From contig NC_019859.2 in the NCBI RefSeq assembly GCF_002234675.1, positions 1,874,740-1,938,739 on the forward strand: a DNA stretch of 64,000 nucleotides, given 5' to 3'. The number at the start of each line of letters is the position of its first letter. The stretch's first letter is position 1. This document shows positions 11,201-22,512 of this stretch, in pieces. This stretch comes from Oryzias latipes. Lineage: Eukaryota > Chordata > Actinopteri > Beloniformes > Adrianichthyidae. The position numbers were made by a program, and so were the translations under genes. The notes under the pieces were generated by a model. That model did not search any database. It was not told the origin of the DNA and worked only from the letters and a program-made list of their open reading frames with translations.

Positions 11201-14200
11201 TTGAAAGTTTTTTGAAAATCAAGTTTTCAGCATTTCTTCAAATGTATTATTTATGTTATTTACAGTTCTTTTTTATTTTCCAATATTTATTTCAAGTCTA
11301 AAAACTGAATGTTTGAGTACAAAAAATTATCTTTTAAATTTGTCTTTGTTTCAAATTTGCAATCTTGTTTTTTTCATTCCCTTTAAGCTGGTCCTGATTA
11401 GTCTTCCTAATGCAGTTGTTCTCACTGATATACATACATTAAAAAAGCTGCATCTGGTCATGATTAAGTGTTTTTTTTTCCTTTTTCAGGAAAAACTACA
11501 CACGTTGTTATGCATCTACTAAAACGTGGACTTTTCTGAAGTCCCACAGGGTTTCTCTGAGTTGGTCTGTTGTCACATCTCAATCCCAGCAGTGGGATGA
11601 GACTCTGCAGACCACGAGGGTCTATAAATGTGTGATAAATGCATCATCAGGATCAGGAAGGTCCAGATCAGACCGTTCTTTTTTTCATCTTTCAGAGGAT
11701 CCGAGCGTCCGGCCTCCTGCTGCTGGAGACCATCCTGTTCGGATCTCTGCTCCTCTACTTCCCGGTGAGTTTCCCCGTCGGATGGCTAAGTGTTGCAGAT
11801 TAGAGCTCTTTGCAGATGACTGCACAGCACAGTGACAAGGATTATGTGATAATGGACTATTTGTGAGAGGGTGAGTGGTGTGACGGCGTGCGTGTGTGTG
11901 TCTGCACGCACTTAGGTTGGTCGCGTTTCATAACATTTCTCCTCTCCGTTCATAGATGATCAATCTTTAGATTTAATTATAGAGCCATAACCTGAGTGTG
12001 GAGGACTTTGCTCCTGCAGCCAGGTTCAGTGTGTGCACATCTGCAGGTGGAAAGGGTCTTATGTAGGGCATGCATGTGTCAGCATGCTAATGAGCTGGTG
12101 CACTCTCAACCATACATTCTCCCTATTTAACCAAATTCATTCAGATGAGATTCAATTATTATTCACCCTATATAACCATTAGTATCATATTTGCTCCATG
12201 CGCTTCGGAGACCCCTCTCACATTAGCCTGATCCAAACTTTCCTTAAAAACCTGAATTTCGATTTGTTTTCTGCCCTGTAGTTCATCGTCCTTCCACTAG
12301 GGGCAGCAGAACTGGGTCATTTGATCATAAATCATAAATCTATCGGCCATTCCCAGAGAAAACACGCACTAACTAACGGTTAATCAAGTCCCACCAGTTC
12401 TGGGCGTTTAAGATTTTCAACCACTGCAGTCAAAGTGGATCAAGAAAAAAGAAGTTCTGGTCTGGGACCAATCAGAGCTGTTTATGGATATTTGGACTAA
12501 GACGTGGGTGGAGTCAGGTTTTCCTCTAAATTCGTTTAAACTGCGGTAACAAAGCATGTAAATTCGGGGTGTCCACGCAATGTGCCAAGAGGGAGAAATT
12601 TGATGACGGGGCCCAGCGTTCTTTCAACCCTTATAATTAACGTTAAATGCAAATGAATTAATGAATGACATCGGTTACACTGAAAGGATGCTTTGAGCTT
12701 CTATCCTATGTATTTAAAGCTTTTGAGAAGGTTTTGCCACCACCTCTCTCACAATAGAGCCACGGCCCACCAGTAAAAGGTTCTGGACTGGGTAGAAGTT
12801 CTCAGGTGAGGTCTGGCTTTCTGTGTTAGAACAATAGGTTCTGGAATATTCAGCAGTGACTTTGTTGTTTGTTTTGGGTGCATTTTTCCGTTGTTTTCAT
12901 AGAAGATCCTAATATGTGTTTAGGTTATTGTCTTCTTCTTTCTCTTTCGGCTTTTCCCATCAGGGGTCGCCACAGCGAATCATCCTTTTCCACCTCACTC
13001 TATCATGGACATCTTCTACCCTAACATTAGCCAACTTCATGTCCTCTGTTAAGACATCCATGTATCTCCTCTTTGGCCGTCCTCTTGCCCTCCGGCCAGG
13101 CAGCTCCATCTCCAACATCCTTCTACCAATATATCCACTATCCCTCCTCTGAACATGTCCAAACCATCTCAGTCTGGCTTCTCTGACTTTGTCGCTAACA
13201 CAGGCAACATGAGCCGTCCCTCTGATGTACTCGTTCCTTATCCTGTCTAACCTGGTCACTCCTAAGGAGAACCTCAACATCTTCATCTCCGCTACCTCCA
13301 TCTCAGCCTCTTGTCTCTGTCTCACTGCTACCGTCTCTAACCCATAGAGCAGAGCTGGTCTCACCACTGTCTTGTACACCTTTCCTTTGAGTCTTGCTGG
13401 CACTCTTCTGTCACACAACACTCCTGACACTTTCCTCCACCCGCTCCAACCTGCCTGCACTCGCCTCTTCACCTCTTTTCCACAATCCCCATCACACTGA
13501 ACTGTTGACCCCAAGTACTTAAACTCCTGCACCTTCTTCACCTCAGTCCCCTGTAACCTAACGCTTCTACCTTGATCCCTCTCGTTCAGACACATGTATT
13601 CTGTCTTACTACGACTCACCTTCATGCCTCTTCTTTCCAGAGCAAACCTCCACCTCTCTAGCTGTTCCTCCACCTGCTCTCTACTCTCACTGCAAATTAC
13701 AATGTCATCCGCAAACATCATTGTCCAGGGAGATTCCTGTCTTACCTCGTCTGTCAGCCTGTCCATCAGCATAGCAAACAAAAAAGGACTCAAAGCTGAT
13801 CCTTGGTGTAGTCCCACCTCCACCTTGAACTCCTCTGTCTGACCTACAGCACATCTCACCACCGTCATACTTCTCTCATACATGTCCTGAACTACTCTGA
13901 CATACTTCTCTGCCACTCCAGACGACCTCATACAGTACCACAGCTCCTCCCTCGGCACCCTGTCATACGCCTTCTCTAAATCTACGAACACACAATGCAG
14001 CTCCTTCTGACCTTCTCTGTACTTTTCCATCAACATTCTCAAAGCAAAAATGGCATCAGTGGTGCTCTTACGGGGCATGAAACCATACTGCTGCTCACAA
14101 ATCTCCACCTTCTTCCTAAGCCTGGCTTCCACTACTCTTTCCCACAGCTTCATTTAGGTTATTGTGATCTACTCTATTAATAGTGTAATATAATAACATG

Positions 14201-17200
14201 GAGATGGTAAACAGAAGAGAAAAGAGGGCAGATATCCCATAATATATCCTGACATTTTTGCAAACCTGCACCAAAGGGAAATGATCTAGTGACCTGCAGT
14301 TTCCAGCTCTTCACTGCGCTTCCTTTTACCCAAAGGGGTGGGAAAGTGGCACCCTGTTGTTGAATGCCTGAAAATGCAAACACACAAGAGCTAAACTTTG
14401 GGAGGTTGAGTCACATCAGTGATGTTGAAAGAGTTTTCTAAACGGAGGCCGACTTCAGAGGACGGCGTTTCAGATCAGAAGTCAGGATTCTCTGTCAACT
14501 CTCCGGGGAGTCGCCGCTTCATCTACAAACGGATCCTCTGCTGGGGGGCATGTTGTCCTCCGGCCCACCCGACTCCCAAACCCCCCTGCCTCCTATCAAC
14601 ACATCAAACCTTCAACAAACAAAGAAGGATTTTTACTCCTTTTCTGAGCAAAGAGTCTGTTTCCTGCAAATGCTTCGATTCTCTTAACATAAAGACAGTT
14701 CAGAAAAAAATGACTTGCACCTTTCCTGACTATAATTTATATATTTTACTACTTCTTTAATGATTCAAAAACATGAAAGAATTGTCAGTTCCACACAAAA
14801 ACTGGGATGAGCCATATTACACTACTGAAGCAAAAGGTAAAGAGAGAAGAACCCGAGCATCAGACCAAACTGAGTCCAAGAACACAACAAGGTTTTGGCC
14901 GACCTCACCTAACTCGGGTCAGAGGTCATAATCTGACCTTTGGACAAACATAGATCCATGGGAGACTTCAAGGAGAAAGACAAGAACAAGAACTCCAAGA
15001 AAGTTCTGGATTATCCCTAAACACTTCCAGACAAATTTTCCGAGGAGACTTCAGTATCGATATGAATGAATGTTTTCTGAAGATAATCAATCATTACTAG
15101 GCACTGGATTTTGTTACTTGAAAAGAATCTATCGGATCAGAACCGGATTACAAGAACTATGTAAAACTATAAAATGAATGAACTCAGTAGGGGTGGGATT
15201 ATATAAACTCGCTTCTTCCCTTTTCTTTTCAAGCAAGAAATCAAGCTCTACTCGACTTTAGTTATTGATCACTGTTTTTAATGAAGCATAAGAGATTTAA
15301 GTGACCTTTTTGTTTTATTTTCTGTTTATTTAATCTATGCATTTTATCATTTCTGCAATGAGTTTGACAAATCTGTGTATATTCTTTATTGCTTTGACTG
15401 CAATGCTTGAAATAAATCAATAAAATAAAAAAAAGTAAAACATCAAATGAGAAATTAGAGGAACTTTCTGGATGGAGTGTGTCTCACACAAAGATTACAG
15501 TATTACATCTTCAAAGATTTTATGCTGAGAAAGGAAATGTCTGACGGCAGTTTGCAAATATTGGTCATCTATTTATAAATCATATCTTTGCAGCCAAAGG
15601 CCCTTAGCTCACATACCAGAGTGACTGTAGAGTTCATGATAAGACCAGGCCAAAAAATATTGACTCATACTTTTTTTTCAGTCACTACTCTTTCCGTCTT
15701 CTCAAATGAATAAAGATCCGTTTCTTTATACAGCTGAGACGTATTTTTATTTTCAGTGGTATTGTTTTCTTCAGTGTTTTTGTTCAATTTTCCCTGAACT
15801 GTTGTTCAAATAGTTGCTGTGGTGCTTCAGTTACAGTAAGCGTCTTCCCCTGCAGGTCTTCATCCTGTTCTTCAAGCCCAGCAACTTCAGGTGTATTCTG
15901 CTGCGCTGGGTCCGAATGCTCGGATTCTCCATCGTTTACGGCACCATCACGCTGAAAATGTACAGGTTGGTCACATGTCCTTTCAGAAATATCTACTGTG
16001 ACTAGATCTTCCGCTCTTCTTGCTTCATGTTCTGAACCTCAGATCTAAATGTGGCGTCACCTCCATGCTCTTGTTTTGCGATTCTGCACAGGGTGTTGAA
16101 GGTGTTTCTCTCACGCACTGCCCAGCGAGTGCCCTACATGTCCAGCCTCCACCTGCTGAGGATTCTGGGAGTCATGCTGATGACAGTCAGCTGGTTTCTG
16201 TGTGCATGGACTGTGGGCGTCCTGCAGAACCAGGACAGGAACATTCCAGTGTTTGTCACAGCCACCACAGCAGACGGGCAGGGCTTCAACCTGTGTTACC
16301 TGGACCGCTGGGACTACATGATGGCTGTGGGTCAGTGAACCACCAGGCAGACCAGTTTATTGAAACATTTATGGATGTCGCTGCTATATTACACTAACCC
16401 AACTTTTTTATTTATCTCCTTTTTTCTGTTTCAGCTGAACTCTTGTTCCTGTGCTGGGGTAGCTCCCTTTGGACCGCCGTCAGGCCAGTCCCCTCTGCCT
16501 TCCATGAGCCTCGCTACATGGGAATTGCTATTCACAATGAGCTGCTCTTTTCCTCCATATTCCACTTGTTCCGGTACCACATCCTTCCAGAAACCAGAAT
16601 ACATCCTGCAGTCTAGAGCCAGTGCACACAGAAGAAAGACGACTGAGTGTTTTCTGCTTCCCTCAGATTCACCTTTACATCTCTTCATCCCGACTGGATG
16701 TTGCTGCTCTCTTTTACGCACACTCATGTCACCATCACTGTGACACTGGCCTTGCTATTAGGTCCAAAGGTAAACATACAAACTTGTGGTTCAAAAAATA
16801 AACACTACCTTTTTTCACATGCTTTCTGTGATCCCCAGTTCCTCTACACGTCTAAGCCAGTGAGAGACGAGATCGCAGCTGAGGTGTATGAAGATGAAGT
16901 GGATCTACGACGCTCTGGTTCGTACCTCAACAACAGTTTTCGCTCTGCCTGGAGTGAACACAATGTGGACCCAGAAGACTTCCGGGTAAACCGTCTCATC
17001 TTTTCAGGCTAAATTCAAGGACAACTAAAAAAAAAAAAAGGAAACAAATGTTACTGATTTAAACTTAGCCTTTACCGTTAGCAGTGAACATATGTTGAAT
17101 ATATGAACGTGTTTACTAAATTATACCTGTACCTAAACCTGCCTGTGTTCTTACTTGACAATGTTTTTCTGATGTTCCTCTAATATATTCCTTTTGTGCT

Positions 17201-20200
17201 TTTTTCTCCTTTTCATAATACCATCTGTTCTATCTATTGACTCCCCCACCTGTTCTTCAAATGTACCAGGAAGAACTGAAGAAGTTGTATTCCCAGTTAG
17301 AAGTCCACAAGACAAAAAAGATGAGTGCAAATAACCCTCATTTGCCAAAGAAGCGCAGCTCTCGGTGTGCCCTGGGGAGATCCCTCATCAAACGCATTGC
17401 TGAGATCCCAGAAACGGTGAGCCGGCAGTGCAGTCGTGAAGATAGAGATGGATCATTCCAGAGCAGAGCTGGATCTTTCAGGAGTAGAGCTGGATCTTTT
17501 CTCAGCAGGGGTGGGAATCCCTCCGACTCTTTTATGATTACCCCTGAAACTATTAGCATCAGTTACAGAAGTTCAATAAAGTCGCCATCACCATCCATAC
17601 GCAAGTCCCAAAGTGATCATTACCACACCCGAGACTCAACACAGCGTGAATCCATGCTGAGGACCAATTCAGTCAAAAGATCCTCCCAGCGATCTGAGAC
17701 AGACTCGTTGGACATCACACCTGGGGTCTGCAAGTCAGCCAGTGCCCTGAATTTGACAATTGACACAAATCTCCTGCATCCTGATCACAACAGGCTTCAT
17801 AAGTCCTGGAGCCTGTGCTCCTCTACCACCAATTCGATAGAGAATGTATCAAAGATCTCCAGGTCCAGCACAATGCGGTCAAGGCAAAGCATCAGCGACC
17901 AGACGAGGAGCGCCCTTCAGTCGGAGTCGTTTGACAAGGCTGAGATTTGTCCTTGGGAGTTGGAGACAGAACAATCAGGGGAAAAGAGTCATAAGCACGT
18001 CACATATGCAAAGTCTGAGGAAGGTGATGAAAAGGGCCCCTCATCCCCACAAGCGCTCGTGTGCCCATGGGACCATTTGCCCCCAGTGGAAAACACTCCA
18101 TCAGTGGAAAAGGTACAGCAAAATGACAACTTCCCCCTGAAAATACCAGTTACTGTATCTGCAAGTGTACCCGGGTCCCCAAGACCTAAGGCAGCAAAAG
18201 ATCAACGTGCGTTCTCCTTCCGGGCAACCACAAATAAGTGGCTTTCTGTGAAGTCCTTTATGACCTCCATAGATGGAAGCAGGTCTGCCACTGAGGGAAA
18301 CCATAGTCGAGAGGGCTCTCAAAAAAGCCATGAAAGCACTTCCACAACATCATGGTCTGGAACATCCAGTAGACGACCAAGCTTGGACAGAAGGTCACTG
18401 CAGCACATGGGCATGTCTACAACCGATGGAAAACCCTGCCTCGTGAAGCAAAATGCTGTCCGAATGTCTTCTGCTGATTCTTCCGAACGAAGTCCACGCA
18501 GGCTTGTGATTGTCAAATCTGTTGTCTATCCCAGGGATGCTGATGATTTACAAAAAGAAGGAAACTATGAGAATGTAATATTATCAAGGCAAAGCAGCAG
18601 ACGCAGTAGTATAACCTCCTGGGAAACAGCCAGCAGCTCTAGAACTCCTTCAACACGAAGGAGAAGTAGTCGAATCAGACCGGTTTATAATGTTTCCCAC
18701 ACAGATGTTTGTCCATGGGAGGGTTCCACCCAAGAAAAAGAAGGACCCAAGAAACAACAAAGCATCAAACCAGATGTTTCTCACCAATTAATGCCATCAG
18801 AACAATCAAGCGTATGTCCGTGGGAATCACCAGACCAAGGAAACCTGAAACAGGAAAGTGGTAAGACTGAAGTTTGTCCGTGGGAATCAAAGGATATTCC
18901 TGGCTCTTCTCAAATCACTCGTTCCAAAGATTCACAGACTCAATCTTTGAAACGAGTGGCTGATGTTTGTCCATGGGAGGTGGCAGAAACTCCCCAGATT
19001 TCAATAAGACAGGATAGTGACCATGGAAATGTTTGTCCTTGGGATGTTCAAGACAAATCAGAAGCTGTATATGAAAACGTAAATCTCTTAGAAAATAAAG
19101 GGACCCTGACTGTACCTCTTCGGCGAGAAGTGATGAAATCTGCCATCTACCCCGGTGCGCCCAAAGATTGTGTAGACAATAACCAACAACCATCAACCCT
19201 GAATCAGAGTGAGCCAAAGACAGACAAAAGTTGTCCATGGGATTTCCCTGATCCACCTAAAATTATTGAAGATATATGTCCATGGGAAAGTGGGGACAAA
19301 GAGTCTATAACTGAAGACTCAGTTTCACGATCAACCAATAATTTAGACATTTGTCCATGGGAAACTGGAAATCAAGACAAACCAAGTAACTCTGGCAAAG
19401 TTATTTCTATGCAAAGTAAAGGACCAGAAAGTTCAAAAGTAAATGTGTGTCCCTGGGAAACTGAGATCACAGGAAGAACTGCAGCTACAAAGCAAGACTC
19501 ACGCAAAGTGAAAAAAATTCCAGAGGTTTGTCCATGGGAGGCTGTGGGACCAGAATCTGACAGACAAGATACTCCCAAATCCTCAAAAAGTAATGCAGGA
19601 AACGACACAGCTCGGACAAACGTTTGTCCGTGGGAGACAGACGAACAGGGTGTGGCCAAAACAGGAAAATTAAACCCAGACAACCCAAGTCAAGAGGTTT
19701 CCCAATCAAAAACCAACACAGCAAAGGGAATAAAAAAGCTAGACAGTGCTCAGGCAAATGTTTGTCCTTGGGAGACAGAAGAACCAAGAATCCTTAAAAA
19801 GCAAGACAGCACTCTGGCAGATGTTTGTCCTTGGGAGAAGGAAGAACCAAGAATCCTTAAAAAGCAAGACAGTAGTCGGGCAGATGTTTGTCCTTGGGAT
19901 TCAGAGGAACCAAGAATCCTTAAAAAGCAGGACAGCACTCTGGCAGATGTGTGTCCTTGGGAGAAGGAAGAACCAAGAATACTTAAAAAGCAAGACAGTA
20001 GCCGGGCAGATGTTTGTCCTTGGGATTCAGAGGAACCAAGAATCCTTAAAAAGCAAGACAGCGCTCAGGCAGATGTGTGTCCTTGGGAGACAGAAGAACC
20101 AAGAATCCTTAAAAAGCAAGACAGCGGTCGGGCAGATGTTTGTCGTTGGGAGAGCAAAAAGCCACCAGTTCTACAAAAACAAGACAGTGCTCGAGCAAAC

Positions 20201-20611
20201 GTTTGTCCCTGGGAAAATGAAGACGACACTAAAGTAGTGACAAAGCAAGATAGCCTCAATGCAGACGCAGGCCCATTGGAGAACAAAGAGATGGAATGTT
20301 CAGGGAAGAATGAAAGCAATGGGACAGACGGTTTACACGTTCCCAGCAGTGTCAACGATAAAGTTCTGGAGGACCAGCAGGTGCTGAATGAAGATGAGAC
20401 TCCAGGATACATGAGCCCTGAACAGACAGATGAGACTAAAGCAAATATGGCCCTGGGTCGGCGTGACGCTTTGTGCCCATGGGAGATTGGGTCATTCACA
20501 GACAATACCTCTGATGTCTTCACCTGGGAACCTGAGAACATCCCAGAGGAAGATGAGGAAGATGATGCAGAATGTGCTGCTGAGGCTCTGGTGTTTCCAC
20601 CTGATTTGTGA
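8257..20611 (+). CDS. gpr179: GPR179-like orphan class C receptor, 3' nine exons (5' exons missing)
   Basis: GPR179 is an orphan class C GPCR on dendritic tips of retinal ON-bipolar cells, where it anchors R7-RGS/Gbeta5 complexes near TRPM1. Human loss causes night blindness. Coding exons by hand: 8257-8353, 9686-9906, 11696-11764, 15856-15965, 16092-16330, 16435-16573, 16667-16769, 16839-16985 and 17270-20611, all GT-AG with matching phases, giving about 1488 residues. The first is the Cys-rich extracellular module (GQYCCRCREGYYDPE). The next six carry the seven membrane helices: TM1 LRAGVLAIQGLFMLLVF, TM2 across the 11764/15856 junction, TM3 IVYGTITLKMYR, then TM4 to TM7. The last exon is the long cytoplasmic tail: DELKKLY-like helix start (EELKKLYSQLEVHKTKK), Ser-rich part and 21 intact CPW[ED] motifs. 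Signal peptide and Cache-type ectodomain exons were not found and probably lie left of the window. GPR158 is the alternative, but the density of CPWE repeats favours GPR179. Confidence 0.92.
8500..9125 (+). repeat. Interspersed repeat, family C copy 1
   Basis: The part at about 8935-9122 (CGGTCCCGCCCACAGCTC, then AGGTGAATTT, CTCTGCAGAAACT, GAAAACGACACA and GATCGGAGCGGGACTTTAA) recurs at 51707-51858 and, inverted and partly rearranged, at about 44018-44345. A short end piece recurs near 33000. It is probably a non-autonomous DNA transposon. The boundaries are approximate, and the part before 8935 may be a different repeat. Confidence 0.5.
10472..10762 (+). repeat. Imperfect (GAGT)n tandem repeat
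   Basis: About 290 bases of GTGA/GAGT tetranucleotides are interrupted by variants such as GAGCTAGC and GACCGAGT. The array is purine-rich on the plus strand and lies in the gpr179 intron between exons ending at 9906 and starting at 11696. All six frames near it are meaningless Ser/His/Leu repeats. Confidence 0.85.
10768..11130 (-). repeat. MITE-like repeat, family A, partial
   Basis: It shares the body words TGATTGGTCAGTTTATAATTT, GAGTAACAGCTGTTT and TTACTTCCTGTTTG with the full-length copy at 61915-62410. It contains 11 G at 11058-11068. Orientation relative to the full copy is approximate. Confidence 0.5.
12932..14152 (-). mobile_element. RTE-clade LINE, 5'-truncated, copy 1, with 13-bp target-site duplication
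   Basis: The minus strand has one open frame of 397 residues ending at 12960. It contains RT palm motifs: CVFVDLEKAYDRVPRE, GLHQGSALSPFLFAMLMD and the catalytic MMFADDIVI, followed by FKYLGSTVQCDG. The order matches RTE-type LINEs of fish (Rex3/Expander-like). The C-terminus has RWFGHVQRR and the short basic GRRARGRPKRRYMDVL stretch. The 3' end lies only about 28 bases past the stop. The insertion is flanked by TTTAGGTTATTGT at 12919-12931 and 14153-14165. The endonuclease part is absent. It sits antisense in a gpr179 intron. Confidence 0.85.
16051..16091 (+). other. Splice acceptor region upstream of gpr179 TM4 exon
   Basis: The acceptor TTCTGCACAG at the end of this segment places the next coding base at 16092. 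This joins the AG left by the previous exon (ending 15965) into an Arg codon, YR-VLKVFLSRTAQR. Confidence 0.6.
19742..20245 (+). repeat. gpr179: 63-bp coding tandem repeat of CPWE motifs in gpr179
   Basis: Eight consecutive 21-codon units start at 19742 and every 63 bases after that (19805, 19868 and so on to 20183). Each has the form DSxxADVCPWExEEPRILKKQ. Units 2-3 and 4-5 are nearly identical pairs (CPWEKEEP followed by CPWDSEEP), which indicates duplication of a 126-bp dimer. Unit 7 has VCRWE in place of VCPWE. The older motifs between 17940 and 19640 are spaced irregularly and have diverged. Confidence 0.92.
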
Positions 20612-20772
20612 TCCAAGCTCAGGTCAGAGTTCACTGTTGTTGGGTAAATTTAAGAGTGTGACCTTTAGACACCTTTTCAGGTGGTACCTAGTTTCCAAAC
20701 ACAGGAACGAAGGCTGCTCAACAGAACATTGTCGCTTTTGTTGGCAAAAAACACAAAAACACTTGAGACAAA

Positions 20773-20778
20773 AATAAA
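20773..20778 (+). terminator. Candidate polyadenylation signal of gpr179
   Basis: AATAAA occurs 162 bases after the gpr179 stop. Another lies near 21147. No transcript evidence can be read from the sequence. Confidence 0.5.
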
Positions 20779-20779
20779 A

Positions 20780-22512
20780 GACTGATGACGCAGTTACATC
20801 TGTAATTGGGCCTGGGCCAATCCAAATCCAGAACCAGAACTCTGTCACCAGGCTGTTACAGAGTCTTGATGAGCTCTGAAGTTTGGGATGTGCAAAGAAA
20901 TCGTTTCTACTGAAGAATATATAGCTTAGATAAAACCCCTGGTTGGTCTAACAATAAGAAATATTCAGCAATTGTTAAAATCTACGTCCACAACATAAAG
21001 CCTCCTTTGCTACCCGCTTTTTTCTACCATTTAAGCTTCAAGTGGAATTGCTTTTTTTCATTTTGTTTGTTTATTAAGTGACAAGATTTGTATTTGTTTG
21101 TATTGTTTGCCAATTTTTAAGTAAAATCGCCAGCTATTAAGATGTTAAAATAAAAAGATCCTAAATAATTAACTGTGCATATGAAATTATGTCAAAAAGT
21201 TGTTTTATTAATACATATTAAATTTATTCACATTAGATCCCAGTGTCTAAGTTTAAAATACAAAACTTTTCGATGGTTTTGAAAAAAAAAAAAAAAGTAA
21301 TCTTAGCAAAACAACACAATAAAACAGAACTTTTCTATCCTTAAAACACTAAATTTTCACTAAAGTTTGGAGTCACTCGGAAAAAGCAAACATTTTTAGA
21401 TAAATGTTTAGGCATAAGAATATTACTTTTTGGCACTGCATGGGTTCTGTACAATCCATAATTATTTTTTAAGCTAATGATTTAAAAGACTTTTTGGAAG
21501 TTTGTGGATATTTGGCTATGGATGAGAACCAACTGTTTTCAAGGAATTATTTGGATAAATGGACAAAAAGAAGGAAACTGGACTCCCCTTTGTTTGTTTC
21601 CATAAAGCTGTGGGTTTCTAGCTTTCAGCTTCGTTTCTGTGGATGAACAGCAGGCAGATGGACAGGGACATTATGAACACACTAAAATCAATGCTATGGA
21701 TGTTCTGTTACTGCAAACTTACTCGTGTTAAGTGTGGCTGAGATTCTACTTTTACAACTGATTGGGTTGAATTTTTGGATCTTTAATAACATGTTGATGT
21801 TTGTGTGTTTCCTGAGGTCAGACTGTCCTGCATGTCTTCTCTCCAATCAGGATTTCTCTGCAAAGGTTGGAGATGAGCAGTTGTGCTTGAGAAGCGTCCC
21901 ATTCATGCAGGACAGGGTGACCTCAGGACCAGGGCTGGAAAACACCTTTAGGTAGAAAACAATTTTCCCCATAGAAGAAAGAACCATTTTTGGAACATTT
22001 GTTCTGAAAACATGTTTTTTGTTAGTCCCTTTGTTATTTTCAAGTCAATAGGAATGAGTTTACATGAGCTCACAAGGTTTTCTTTGAAAAATCTGAATGT
22101 TTCATTTTTAATAACTGTTTTATTGAGTTGAACCATCACAATTAAAGTTATCGTCTGAGCCAGCTGGTCATTAAGCTTGTATATTTCGTCATCAGCGGGG
22201 CTGTTCAGAGTTGTCAAATTGATTATTTTGTAGCGCGACCCTTAAAATGCAGTGACATGCTGGTGACAACAAATACAGATGGGACTTTTTATTTTTGTAT
22301 GAGTGGCGGTCAAGGTGGTGTCAATCATTGCAGAAATACACCAGCTTCTGTACATCTGAGGTTTTTTGCAAATTAAATGTTTCATTTGAAAAACAAAAGC
22401 AGAGGAAGCTTGTTTTTTCCCCCCCACCAGCCTCAGCTCATAAATGTTTAAACAGGGTCAGAAACAACAAAGTCTAGTTTTCCCCAACCCTGTGGCGCCC
22501 CCCTGTGGCCTG
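20780..22512. other. Convergent intergenic region gpr179 / mrpl45
   Basis: The two genes end tail to tail here. The region is A+T-rich without further genes. The 3' UTRs of both genes must lie within it. TTTATT on the plus strand near 22117 would be an AATAAA signal for the minus-strand mrpl45. Confidence 0.5.

Noticed and set aside
19750-20634. Long minus-strand frames opposite the gpr179 last exon
   Set aside because: They mirror the repetitive coding sequence of gpr179 and resemble no family.
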